Of a stretch of DNA of 64,000 nucleotides, positions 25,365 to 34,004 are shown one piece after another. The notes beneath the pieces were generated by a model. That model had not been told where the DNA came from. It made no database searches and saw only the letters and a program-made list of their open reading frames with translations. This stretch comes from Winogradskyella sp. (lineage in GTDB: Bacteria; Bacteroidota; Bacteroidia; Flavobacteriales; Flavobacteriaceae). The translations under genes and the position numbers were made by a program. The stretch covers positions 1 through 64,000 of the forward strand of contig NZ_JANQOM010000011.1 in assembly GCF_028289625.1 (NCBI RefSeq), in the 5' to 3' direction. Position 1 is the first letter of the stretch. Each line of letters opens with the position of its first letter.

Positions 25365-27617
25365 TTATTTATCAAACAGCTTCAAAAGTGCCGGCAAATA
25401 AAAGATATCCGTTATTAGGGCAATAGCAATGGTGACCGCACATAAAATTCCAAAATCACTTACCGATGGTGTTGCGCTAGAGGCTATAATCAGAAAGCCA
25501 CCAACTAAAGCAATGGTTGTGGAAAATAAGGCGCTTCCCGTATAATGCATGGCGTTGTCCATTCGTAATTCTGGTGAACCTGTAATAATGTTGTTTTTTC
25601 TGTATTTATAAACGAGATGAATGGTATCATCCATAGCGATACCTAGCATAATTGGTGTAATCATCGCCGTGGAAACATCCAAAGGAATATCTAGTAAGCT
25701 CATAAATATAGCCAAGATGGCTAGAGGCAATACATTGGGAATCAATACCAAAAGTGTGGTTCTTATACTTTTAATAAATACCAGTAAACACAAAAATGCG
25801 ACAAAAAACGCTGCAAAGAATGACTTAAATTGAGTTTCTAATATGAAGTTATTGAGTTGGGCAAAGACCACTGCAAAACCATTCATTTTAAGGCTGAACT
25901 TGTTGGTGTCAAAAGATGATTCAAAGGCTACTTTTATGTCATCTAAAACCTGTTCTAATTCTGAGGTCTTCATTTCGCTCAATGTCAACGTAAGACCTGC
26001 TGTGCTTAAGTCCTCAGAAATTAGCTTGAAAAAATCATTGTCATTGTTGTCCAATGACGTTAGCGTGCTCTTAACTTTCGCTTCCGATAAATTGGATTGA
26101 AATAATACTGGTGTTCGTTTTTCTAAAAATGATTTAAAGTTAACTATAGAGACCGGGTTGGAAATAAACGAATTACTTTCTAGTTGCTTTTGAAAATCTT
26201 CAAACCGTTTAATGGTATTTTTATTCAAAATAGCTTCGTCATTATTCGTAGAAATATTGAGTTGCAAACGATTGCTACCGCCAAGTTCCGCTTCGACCGT
26301 TCGCAGATCTTGTTTAGCGATACCTTCTGCCAATAAGTCCCGTGAGTTGGTGTCTATTTTCACGTTAAAAACAGAATATAAACCAAATAACAACACAGTA
26401 GAAAATCCAAAAATAATCGGCCGTTTATATCTTGTCGTAAAGTGGTTCAACCAATTTATAGTTCCTGTTTGACTTATTGCTTTAATACTTAAAAGTGGCT
26501 TGGCTTTTTCAAAATTAAGGTTCATAAAACTAAAGCCAATAATCGTGATCACATAAACCAAAACAAAGCTGAATATTAACCCTATACATGTAAATACACC
26601 CATATTTTTAAACGCTGGTAAAGGCGATAAATACAAGGCAAAATAACCAACAAATGTCGTTAGAGTTGTATAAAAACATGGTGTAAAACTCTTTCTGATG
26701 GTGTATGCCAAAAGCTCTACTTTGGATAAGGATTTATTTTTAAGACCTTCTTTATGGTAAATATTGATGATGTGGACCGCATCACTAACGCTATAAACCA
26801 TCAGAATGGTAGGAATGAGCATGGAAATCATATTTAAAGCGTAGCCCAACGATGTGATCAGCCCAAATAATAATGAAACAGGTACCGCTACGGATAATAA
26901 CGAAATAATGAGATAGCGTTTACTTGGCAGTAAGAAGAGCAACATTATAGTGATGACCAAAACCGTCAAAATCCCAAAAACAAGACTCTCTTTGTAAATC
27001 CCTTTACTATACGCCTCATTAAGAACTGGAGGTCCCGTTACGTAGTAATTAGAATAGCTTTTTTCAATAACTGAGCGTATCTCTCCAGCAATATTCTGAC
27101 GCTTTTCTTCGATGGTTGGCGTAGGATTCATTTGGATATAAAAAAACTGGCTTTTATAATCTTCCGTCACTAGTTTGGATGTGATATTCGGAAGTTTTGA
27201 GAAAAGATTTTTTAAGCCTTTTTCGCTTCGCTTTGGAGTATATAAGTCGCTAAAAACTATTCTATCATTTCCATAAATTGGGTATTTGGCCTTAGCCAAA
27301 CTAAAGGTTGTCTTTACATAGGGTAAGGCTTCTATTTCGTTGTGCAGTCTCTTTAATGTATTTACTTCTGCTTCTCCAATGGCATTTTCCACTGGAAGCA
27401 TAACGATAAAAATTTCATCGGATCCAAAATTCTCCTGAAAATCAATATACGCCTTGTAGCTAGGGTCATCTTCTAAAAACCATATACCAAGGGAGTTATC
27501 GATACTGAGTTTGTTGACCGTTTGATAACCCGAAAATGCCATAGCAATTGCAAGGACAACTATAATTGCTATTCTAAATTTTATAATCGCCGATATGATA
27601 GTTTTTAAGCGTTCCAT
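25365..27617 (-). CDS. RND superfamily (MMPL-type) lipid exporter
   Basis: 750 aa. The architecture is one N-terminal helix, a large periplasmic domain (about 30-205), a five-helix block (about 210-370), a second periplasmic domain (about 405-590) and a final block of five helices. SMLIPTILMVYSVSDAVHIINIYHK and PIMLGIAMDDTIHLVYKYRK are the paired MMPL proton-relay motifs, the second with GIAMDDTIH. It is the last gene of the polyketide operon and starts one base into the phosphopantetheinyl transferase stop. MMPL proteins export polyketide-type lipids in mycobacteria, so here it is the likely exporter of the cluster product. Confidence 0.85.
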   Translation of the reverse strand: MERLKTIISAIIKFRIAIIVVLAIAMAFSGYQTVNKLSIDNSLGIWFLEDDPSYKAYIDFQENFGSDEIFIVMLPVENAIGEAEVNTLKRLHNEIEALPYVKTTFSLAKAKYPIYGNDRIVFSDLYTPKRSEKGLKNLFSKLPNITSKLVTEDYKSQFFYIQMNPTPTIEEKRQNIAGEIRSVIEKSYSNYYVTGPPVLNEAYSKGIYKESLVFGILTVLVITIMLLFLLPSKRYLIISLLSVAVPVSLLFGLITSLGYALNMISMLIPTILMVYSVSDAVHIINIYHKEGLKNKSLSKVELLAYTIRKSFTPCFYTTLTTFVGYFALYLSPLPAFKNMGVFTCIGLIFSFVLVYVITIIGFSFMNLNFEKAKPLLSIKAISQTGTINWLNHFTTRYKRPIIFGFSTVLLFGLYSVFNVKIDTNSRDLLAEGIAKQDLRTVEAELGGSNRLQLNISTNNDEAILNKNTIKRFEDFQKQLESNSFISNPVSIVNFKSFLEKRTPVLFQSNLSEAKVKSTLTSLDNNDNDFFKLISEDLSTAGLTLTLSEMKTSELEQVLDDIKVAFESSFDTNKFSLKMNGFAVVFAQLNNFILETQFKSFFAAFFVAFLCLLVFIKSIRTTLLVLIPNVLPLAILAIFMSLLDIPLDVSTAMITPIMLGIAMDDTIHLVYKYRKNNIITGSPELRMDNAMHYTGSALFSTTIALVGGFLIIASSATPSVSDFGILCAVTIAIALITDIFYLPALLKLFDK

Positions 27618-28180
27618 TATTGTGCAAAAGCTATAGTCCCAAATCGGCCATGATGCGATAAACTAACATTGTATACTTTGGTTTTGCATTGTATGGTCGG
27701 AATCCCATACTCATGCTTTACAAATTTGAGGTCTTTTTTATCACAATTCAATTGTTGTGAAGCAACAGATAGCAACTGATCTAGAAGTATTTTATGTTGT
27801 GCTTTACCTGAAGCCATGTGCAACAAAACAACTTCAGAATTCATGTTTTGTGGCCTCAAAAATGCCTCTGAAAGAATATAGTTTGAAGTAATCTTAGTGA
27901 TAACATAGCACTTAAATGTTCCGTATGTGACCATGCTTGTTTTGCTAAGTATACATTCGAAGGCTTTTGGATTATAAAATCGGCTTGGGTGTAGCTGTGT
28001 GTACAATTTATAAGCGGCTTCCTTCATACTCCATAGTTGCCAAACCATGATGTTAGGTTCCTCAGAACGTTCTATGAGGTCTTGCTCTTTCGATGTGAAC
28101 AGTTTATCTAAATACCTTGGTCGTTGCCAATTAGATTGAGTCTTGGCTAGTTCGATATCAATAATATCGTTTCCAACCAT
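27617..28180 (-). CDS. 4'-phosphopantetheinyl transferase superfamily protein
   Basis: 187 aa. VGNDIIDIELAK (about 2-13) holds the metal-binding Asp and LWSMKEAAYKL (about 49-59) is the (F/W)SxKEAxxK signature; SLSHHGRFG is a late His/substrate motif. It transfers phosphopantetheine from CoA to a serine of a carrier protein. It lies one base from its neighbours on each side (28180 and 27617), directly after a dedicated acyl carrier protein, so that ACP is its expected target. Confidence 0.88.
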   Translation of the reverse strand: MVGNDIIDIELAKTQSNWQRPRYLDKLFTSKEQDLIERSEEPNIMVWQLWSMKEAAYKLYTQLHPSRFYNPKAFECILSKTSMVTYGTFKCYVITKITSNYILSEAFLRPQNMNSEVVLLHMASGKAQHKILLDQLLSVASQQLNCDKKDLKFVKHEYGIPTIQCKTKVYNVSLSHHGRFGTIAFAQ

Positions 28181-28431
28181 TAACCTTTCAGTTTTTGTAT
28201 TACAATATCCATCGCAGATTTAACATTGAGCATTTGCTCCATATCTTCATTTTCTAGGTGAATGTCAAACTCGTCTTCAATGTCTAAAATTATATCAACG
28301 AGGTTTGCGGAATTTATTTTCAAATCATTTACAAAATCTGTGTCTTCAGATAGATTTTTGAAGGCCTCCTCATCTTGAACATAAGGAGCAATTATAAGCT
28401 TTAATTTGGCAATTAGTTCTTCTTTATTCAT
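28180..28431 (-). CDS. Acyl carrier protein, polyketide-operon specific
   Basis: 83 aa, the normal ACP length. The attachment site is Ser41 in KINSANLVDI, where NSA replaces the usual DSL, and helix III/IV sequence (IILDIEDEFDIHL) is typical. It carries acyl chains as a thioester on phosphopantetheine. It is separated from the upstream ketosynthase by 176 bp holding a REP-like element and is coupled to the PPTase by a one-base TAATG overlap. It is not the housekeeping AcpP, which would be expected beside fabF and carry DSL. Confidence 0.88.
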   Translation of the reverse strand: MNKEELIAKLKLIIAPYVQDEEAFKNLSEDTDFVNDLKINSANLVDIILDIEDEFDIHLENEDMEQMLNVKSAMDIVIQKLKG

Positions 28432-28486
28432 GGCTGTTCTTTGAATAACAAAGTTACGCCATAAATCGTTTAAAGAATAATCTTTC

Positions 28487-28595
28487 TGTCACATCGAGTG
28501 TTTTTTGAGGAACGAAGGAAAATGTATCGGGATGCAAAAGACTTTGTTCTCGATACTATTTTCAATTATTAAATTGAAAATCACTCGAACTGACA
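28487..28595. repeat. Long imperfect inverted repeat (REP/BIME-like) inside the polyketide operon
   Basis: The outer arms TGTCACATCGAGTG (28487-28500) and CACTCGAACTGACA (28582-28595) pair except for two bases. Inner arms AAAATGTATCGGGA (28519-28532) and TTCTCGATACTATTTT (28547-28562) also pair. The form (TGTCA..TCGAGTG, TCTCGATAC) matches flavobacterial intergenic repeats I know. It lies between the ketosynthase and ACP genes and may act as an attenuator or stabiliser between two transcript halves. Confidence 0.65.
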
Positions 28596-28607
28596 TTAGA
28601 CTGTGTT

Positions 28608-29879
28608 TTATTTAAACCTCCTAAAAACCACACAAGCATTGACGTCTCCAAAGCCAAAACTTGCTTTTGCAAGTATATCGAAGTTGAGCTCTAATGTTTT
28701 GATTGGAATTTTGTCTTCAGCAACTAACTGTTCTATATCCGGATGTAAGTCTTCACAATTCAAATTAGGCGCAATAAATTGTTCCTTAAGTTGAATAACA
28801 CTTGCAACGCATTCTATGGCTCCAGCGGCAGCCAAACAATGACCAACAAGAGATTTTGTAGAATTAATATATGGAAAGTCACTGCCATATTGCTGTAGTG
28901 CTTTTGTCCAATTTTCAATTTCTAAGGTATCCTTAGTTGTCGCCGTAAGGTGTCCGTTTATAACTTCGATTTCATCTGCAACAACTTTAGAGTTTTCCAA
29001 AGCTCTAACTATACAACGTTGTACAGCCTCTGGGTTTGGTGCTGTTAACGTTCCGCCATTGCGTTGACCTCCCGAATTGATTTCTCCTCCTAAAACCTCA
29101 GCATAAATATTCGCCCCACGTTCTAAAGCACTTTCCAGAGACTCCAATACCAAAGCGCCAGCGCCACTACCAGGTACAAAACCTGAAGCTGAGGTGCTCA
29201 TAGGACGGGAGCCTTTTTCGGGTTGATCATTATACTTATAAGTCATCACTCGCATGGCATCAAAACCTCCCCAAACATATGGGCCATGGTCGCTACAACT
29301 TCCTACAAGCATACGTTTGGCCTGTCCACTTTTTATTCGTTCGTATCCGAGCAATAAAGCCTCCGTTCCTGTAGAGCAGGCCGAAGAGTTTGTTGTAACT
29401 TGATTTCCCAAGCCTAGCATACCACTTAAATAAGCACTCACACCACTCGCCATGGTCTGCAGTACAACCGTACTGCCTAAACGCCTCACATTACCATCAT
29501 CCAACTTATAAATCGCTTCCCTGAATTTTTCAACACCTGAGGTTCCCGTGCCAAAAATGAGTCCTGTATCATAATCAACTTGACTATTGGGTTCCATGTC
29601 AAAACCTGCATCTTGCCAAGCATCAACACCTGCAATACAACCATACAAAATACCAGAACTATTGAACCCTCGCAACTGCAAATCCGTAAAATATTGAGAT
29701 TTTAAATCATCCGATATATTAGGAACACCACCTATTTGGCAGGAGAAATTCAGGTCTTTTAACTCTTGATGAAAGATAATACCTGATTTGCCATTCTTTA
29801 AAGCAGTAGTAAACTCTGAAACATTGACAGCATTAGGTGCTAAAACGCCTAAACCTGTTATGACCACTCTGTTATTCAT
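28608..29879 (-). CDS. Beta-ketoacyl-[acyl-carrier-protein] synthase (KAS I/II-like)
   Basis: 423 aa. Catalytic Cys is in NSSACSTGTEALL (about residue 167). His motifs are INGHLTATTKD (about 303-313, usual NAHGTST) and KSLVGHCLAAAGAIE (about 340-354); Lys is in the latter (TKSL). The N-terminus VVITGLGVLAPNAV is typical of condensing enzymes. It extends acyl-ACP by two carbons in a FAS II-type cycle. The stop is 29 bp beyond the repeat arm, and its start overlaps the dehydratase by ATGA. It is a private KAS of the operon; whether it makes a starter chain or primes another substrate cannot be told. Confidence 0.88.
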   Translation of the reverse strand: MNNRVVITGLGVLAPNAVNVSEFTTALKNGKSGIIFHQELKDLNFSCQIGGVPNISDDLKSQYFTDLQLRGFNSSGILYGCIAGVDAWQDAGFDMEPNSQVDYDTGLIFGTGTSGVEKFREAIYKLDDGNVRRLGSTVVLQTMASGVSAYLSGMLGLGNQVTTNSSACSTGTEALLLGYERIKSGQAKRMLVGSCSDHGPYVWGGFDAMRVMTYKYNDQPEKGSRPMSTSASGFVPGSGAGALVLESLESALERGANIYAEVLGGEINSGGQRNGGTLTAPNPEAVQRCIVRALENSKVVADEIEVINGHLTATTKDTLEIENWTKALQQYGSDFPYINSTKSLVGHCLAAAGAIECVASVIQLKEQFIAPNLNCEDLHPDIEQLVAEDKIPIKTLELNFDILAKASFGFGDVNACVVFRRFK

Positions 29880-30313
29880 GCCTTCAACATTCCCGAGATT
29901 AAGCCTCTTGCTACCAATTCTTCATTCTTATTATACATTCTGACCTTACATCTTAGTTTGTTAAATCGAAATACGTCCTTGTTCGATCTTACAGTAACTT
30001 TCTCATCTGGCAATACAGGTAAATAAAAATCCATTTGATGTGATGTTAGTGCCACTTGAGGTTGCTTGTAATCTTTTAAATCATCCTTGATTAAATATAT
30101 GCCCAAACACACCAAACCGATTTGCGCCATACATTCCGTTAAAATTACTCCTGGTGTTATAGGGTTGCCTTTAAAGTGTCCTTGGTAAAAAAAGGCTTCT
30201 TTCTTAAAGGTGTAATGCCCTGTAATGCCGTTTTCGGAAACAGTATCAATCCCATCTACAAATAAAAATGGGGCTTTGTAGGGCAATAAGGATATAATTT
30301 CTGATGTATTCAT
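29876..30313 (-). CDS. FabZ-like 3-hydroxyacyl-ACP dehydratase (hotdog)
   Basis: 145 aa hotdog protein. QGHFKGNPITPGVILTECMAQIG (split as GHFKGNPITPGV and LTECMAQIG) matches the FabZ/FabA active-site helix with the catalytic His (GHF) and Glu (TECMAQ). The C-terminus (CKVRMYNKNEELVARGLI) is the closing hotdog strand. It would dehydrate 3-hydroxyacyl-ACP to enoyl-ACP. It lies between the FabL-like reductase (1-bp gap) and the ketosynthase (4-bp overlap). Confidence 0.82.
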   Translation of the reverse strand: MNTSEIISLLPYKAPFLFVDGIDTVSENGITGHYTFKKEAFFYQGHFKGNPITPGVILTECMAQIGLVCLGIYLIKDDLKDYKQPQVALTSHQMDFYLPVLPDEKVTVRSNKDVFRFNKLRCKVRMYNKNEELVARGLISGMLKA

Positions 30314-30314
30314 G

Positions 30315-31109
30315 TTACCTTAAATGTTCACCTCCATCTACCGGAATTACGGTACCTGTAATCCACGAGGCTTCGTCCTTAGTTAATAAATAAACTACAT
30401 TGGCCACATCTTCTGGTGTGGTTAAACGACCATTGGGATTTCGTTTTAGACTATGTTTTATTATCGTTTCACTTCCAGGTATTAATCGTAGTGAAGCCGT
30501 ATCGGTTATGCCAGCTTGAATACAATTAGCTTTGATGCCAAATAGAGCAAACTCTAATGCTATACTACGAGTAATGGCTTCTAGCGTTACTTTTGCTGCT
30601 GAAACCGCCGCGTAGTTTTGCCAGGCTTTTGTATTGCCCTCACTCGTAAAACTTATTATTCTGCTGTCATTAGCAAAAAGTTTTGCTTCGAACAAAGCTT
30701 TTGTCCAATCGTAAAGACTCAGTGCCATGGCATTTAGGGTAATCTCAAAATCATCGTGCTGTAATGTTTTACCATCTTCAGACACCATTGGTTTTAAATT
30801 GCCTTTGGCGATACTATGAACCAAAACTTTCAGTTTACAATCAATGCCAAACATAGCAATCAACTCATCAATAACCATTTGACGCTTTTCAGGTTTAATA
30901 AGGTCAATATTAAACGTTTTTAATGCAACGTCATTTTGCTTAATAGCATCAAATTCTTTATTGATTAATTCTTCGTGCATTCTAGGGCTACGATGCACTA
31001 CACAAATATTCAATCCGTGTTTGGCCAACTTTTTTGCTGTGGCCAGACCCAAGCCACTGCTACCACCCAATATGAGTGCCCATTGATTTGTCTTTTCAAA
31101 CTTTTTCAT
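30315..31109 (-). CDS. FabL-like enoyl-ACP reductase (SDR family)
   Basis: 264 aa SDR. The cofactor motif is LGGSSGLGLATAKKLAKHG (about 14-32); the active-site stretch QNYAAVSAAKVTLEAITRS has Tyr-x6-Lys, the spacing of enoyl-ACP reductases (FabI/FabL), rather than the Tyr-x3-Lys of ketoreductases. ITDTASLRLIPG and the GTVIPVDGGEHL end resemble FabL. It would reduce enoyl-ACP to acyl-ACP with NAD(P)H. An automatic call of FabG is likely but the spacing argues against it. Gaps to both neighbours are one base. Confidence 0.72.
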   Translation of the reverse strand: MKKFEKTNQWALILGGSSGLGLATAKKLAKHGLNICVVHRSPRMHEELINKEFDAIKQNDVALKTFNIDLIKPEKRQMVIDELIAMFGIDCKLKVLVHSIAKGNLKPMVSEDGKTLQHDDFEITLNAMALSLYDWTKALFEAKLFANDSRIISFTSEGNTKAWQNYAAVSAAKVTLEAITRSIALEFALFGIKANCIQAGITDTASLRLIPGSETIIKHSLKRNPNGRLTTPEDVANVVYLLTKDEASWITGTVIPVDGGEHLR

Positions 31110-31110
31110 A

Positions 31111-32163
31111 TTACCACTCTAATAGTATTCGTTGTGCTGAAAAGCCTGGACCAAAACTTAACATTAATCCCTTATCACCTTTTGGTATATCTCTATCCAA
31201 AAACTGCTCTAAAACATAAAGTACCGTTGCGCTACTCATATTGCCGTAAAGTCGAAGTACTTCTTTTGTGTCATCTATATTTTTGCCTAAATCCCCAAAT
31301 AAATCCTCAACCGTTTGAACAATTTTTTTACCTCCAGGATGAAATACCAAATGATCAATATCTTTAATCGTTAAACCATTTTTTTCTAAAAAGGGATGAA
31401 TAATCTTAGGAAAATGATCTGCTATGGTCTGTGGCACCGATTGATCTAATACCATTTGTAATCCCGAATTCCTCAGTTTAAATCCCATCATGTGCTCTGC
31501 ATCATAAAAATGATACATGGCTTCATCCTTTATTTCAGGACCTGATTCGTCTTCATAAGATGATAAGATGACACTGGCACAACCATCGCCAAAAATAGCT
31601 GCGCTTACAATGTTCACCATGGAGTAATCCTCTAATTGAAACGTTGCTGTTGGTGACTCTACAGCAATAACTACGGCACGCTTATTGGGATTGGCCTTTA
31701 AAAAATTCTTAGCATACAATATACCCGAAACTCCTGCTGCACAACCCATTTCTGTGACTGGTAAGCGAACAATATCCTGTTTCATGTTTAGCCGATTAAT
31801 TAAATAGGCGTCTAACGAAGGAATCATTATACCTGTACAAGATACAGTGATTATATAATCAATATCTTTAGGCTTAAGGTTGGCTTTATCCAATGCTTTT
31901 AATAACGACTGCTCGGCAATCTTAATACATTCTCTAAGATAGATGTCATTTTTATCTTCGAATGAGGTTTTCATAAAGACTTCTTCTGCATCCATAATGG
32001 AGTAACGTCGGTCAACAGCGGCATTTTCAAAAATCTTCAACACCTTCCTTTTAAAACGTTCTTCCTGTCCTTCCAACCATAATTCTACATAAGGCAGAAT
32101 GTCCTTAGTCTCTCTAGTATATTTTGGAAGTTGCTTTGCAACTGAAGTGATTCTTACTGCCAT
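31111..32163 (-). CDS. Type III polyketide synthase (chalcone synthase-like)
   Basis: 350 aa. The Cys-His-Asn triad is complete: Cys141 in VTEMGCAAGVSGI, His275 in LVFHPGGKKI and Asn308 in LYGNMSSATV. These are diagnostic for type III PKS rather than FabH (which ends HQANKRI). The enzyme extends an acyl starter with malonyl-CoA and cyclises it to resorcinols, pyrones or phloroglucinols. It is followed directly by a methyltransferase and FAD enzyme upstream in the operon, the same trio as srsABC in Streptomyces. The starter length cannot be inferred from sequence. Confidence 0.92.
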   Translation of the reverse strand: MAVRITSVAKQLPKYTRETKDILPYVELWLEGQEERFKRKVLKIFENAAVDRRYSIMDAEEVFMKTSFEDKNDIYLRECIKIAEQSLLKALDKANLKPKDIDYIITVSCTGIMIPSLDAYLINRLNMKQDIVRLPVTEMGCAAGVSGILYAKNFLKANPNKRAVVIAVESPTATFQLEDYSMVNIVSAAIFGDGCASVILSSYEDESGPEIKDEAMYHFYDAEHMMGFKLRNSGLQMVLDQSVPQTIADHFPKIIHPFLEKNGLTIKDIDHLVFHPGGKKIVQTVEDLFGDLGKNIDDTKEVLRLYGNMSSATVLYVLEQFLDRDIPKGDKGLMLSFGPGFSAQRILLEW

Positions 32164-32874
32164 TTAGGTTGTTATTAGCCATTGGTAACGAAAAGCCCAT
32201 TTCCAATGAACTTCCGATTTGAGCTGCAATTGGTCTGAAAAACTTTCCAACTCTTTACGTTTAAATGCCCTTAAAATTGAGGTCAATCCATCTTGTACAA
32301 TCATAGGGTTGGATATTGTTAAACTCAATAATTTAAACAATGTGTAAGCTACATTACTTCTGTGTAAATCATTAACAACAATACCTAAGTCGGCACTATT
32401 TGAAATTGTTCTTAATAAAGAAAGGATTTCTTTTTCGGTAAAATGATGCAGAAACAATGTTGATAAGGCAATATCATAATCTAATTTTTGAAATTCATTC
32501 GAAAATATATCTAAGGCCTTAAACGTAATTTCTTCATATTCTTCTGATAATTCTTTTGCATAATCAATAGTATCTTGATTAGCGTCTATGCCCATAAGCT
32601 TAAACGTATAATTATTTTCTCTCCCATAGTCCGCCACTAATCTTAAAATATCACCATGGCCACAGCCCAAATCAATTATGGTGTATATTTTATCCTTTGG
32701 TTGCCCATTAAGCAATTGCTCTACACCTTTTAGGGTCACTCTATTTCCTCCCAACCATCTATTAATTTTACCTAATTTATCGAGCGTATCACGCAATAAT
32801 TCGCCCTTCATGGAGAAATCATCCATGATTTCGGTTGCATTGCTTCGGTAGGTGGTATCTATAAATAAACCCAT
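32164..32874 (-). CDS. SAM-dependent class I methyltransferase
   Basis: 236 aa from ATG 32872-32874, which begins MGLFIDTTYRSNATE and overlaps the oxidoreductase stop as TAATG; a longer frame to 32970 runs into that gene and is rejected. The SAM motif is TIIDLGCGHGDILRLV (about 70-85) with the following GIDANQDTIDYAKEL; LSTLFLHHFTEKE is the post-motif region. Membership in a UbiE/Methyltransf_11-like group is likely, methylating a phenolic hydroxyl or ring carbon of the type III PKS product. Direct abutment with the PKS gene supports this. Confidence 0.82.
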   Translation of the reverse strand: MGLFIDTTYRSNATEIMDDFSMKGELLRDTLDKLGKINRWLGGNRVTLKGVEQLLNGQPKDKIYTIIDLGCGHGDILRLVADYGRENNYTFKLMGIDANQDTIDYAKELSEEYEEITFKALDIFSNEFQKLDYDIALSTLFLHHFTEKEILSLLRTISNSADLGIVVNDLHRSNVAYTLFKLLSLTISNPMIVQDGLTSILRAFKRKELESFSDQLQLKSEVHWKWAFRYQWLITT

Positions 32875-34004
32875 TATATCTTGATTGGTTTGCCGTGCGT
32901 CATCCTTATAATATAAGGTACTAGAAAAGGAAGGCTTCTTAAAAGTACGAGTAATTTTGGCGCCAACCAATCTTGCCTAAATAAATAAGCAATGATGTGT
33001 CCAGCTTTTAACCTTAGCTTGAATGTTTTTTCCCAACTTTTAGAATACATATGCTCTAATTCTGACCGAGTTTTAATTTTATTTTGAAAATAGTCAATAA
33101 CGAGATTAGATGCTAAATGCGCACTTCTAATGGCCATTCCCATACCATTACCGCATAAAGGATGTATCATTCCTGCAGAATCACCGCACATTAACATATG
33201 ATTTTCAACAGGCCTTTTGGTCTCAAAGGAAATTTGGCTAATTGTTAAAGGCTTTTGAAACTCTAGAGTCGATGATGAAAAAATAGCTTTTAAAGCGTCA
33301 TTCTTGAAGATTACACTTTGTCGAAACTGTTCCATATCCTTATATTTCTTGAAAGCGTCATAATTAGTAATATAACATAAATTAATGCAATTATTCTCAA
33401 CCTTAGATACACCACAATAGCCCCCTTTAAAGTTATGAAGGGCAACTTTAGTCTCATCAAATTCGCCAGAAACATGGACCTTTACACCCAAATAAGGGGA
33501 CTTCTTTCTAATAAATGCTCTGTTCAACTTAACATCTAAATTAGAACGCTTTCCAAATGCTCCTATGACAATTTTAGACCTGTATTGTTTATTGGCTTTG
33601 GTAACAACTTGAAAATTATCATCGCTAAATTTTACATCCACGACCGTATCCCGAAATACATGAACATTGTTTTTTTGAGCTAAGTTGTACAGTTGAAAAT
33701 CCATTTCATAACGGCTCATCCCAAAACCACCTAATGGCAGTTTTGACTGTATTTTTTTGTTATTATGTGTGGTTAACTCAAACCGTGTTATTTGTTTCGC
33801 GCCAAACTCAAAAGGATTAAAACCTAGAAATTTTAAATAAGGAAGGACTTCGTTAGATATGTATTCGCCACAGACTTTATGCCTTGGGTAACTGTGCTTT
33901 TCAATAATTAAAACCTTGAGATCGGATTTTGCTAAGTGAATGGCAGAAGTTAAGCCAGCTAATCCTCCTCCAATTACTATCACGTCAAAATTATTCGAAT
34001 TCAT
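32874..34004 (-). CDS. FAD-dependent oxidoreductase (geranylgeranyl-reductase/aromatic-hydroxylase type)
   Basis: 376 aa. N-terminal FAD-binding VIVIGGGLAGLTSAIHLA (about 8-25) followed by EKHSYPRHKVCGEYIS (the PRxKxCG motif of GGR-like enzymes) and C-terminal MLCGDSAGMIHPLCGNGMG (about 268-287), the FAD pyrophosphate motif. In srs-type clusters the flavoprotein hydroxylates the alkylresorcinol to a quinone; in other relatives it reduces double bonds. Which applies cannot be decided. It overlaps YceI by four bases (ATGA) and the methyltransferase by one. Confidence 0.82.
   Translation of the reverse strand: MNSNNFDVIVIGGGLAGLTSAIHLAKSDLKVLIIEKHSYPRHKVCGEYISNEVLPYLKFLGFNPFEFGAKQITRFELTTHNNKKIQSKLPLGGFGMSRYEMDFQLYNLAQKNNVHVFRDTVVDVKFSDDNFQVVTKANKQYRSKIVIGAFGKRSNLDVKLNRAFIRKKSPYLGVKVHVSGEFDETKVALHNFKGGYCGVSKVENNCINLCYITNYDAFKKYKDMEQFRQSVIFKNDALKAIFSSSTLEFQKPLTISQISFETKRPVENHMLMCGDSAGMIHPLCGNGMGMAIRSAHLASNLVIDYFQNKIKTRSELEHMYSKSWEKTFKLRLKAGHIIAYLFRQDWLAPKLLVLLRSLPFLVPYIIRMTHGKPIKI

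Noticed and set aside
32875..32970. N-terminal extension of the methyltransferase
   Set aside because: It lies inside the FAD oxidoreductase gene; the TAATG-coupled ATG at 32874 gives a normal N-terminus.
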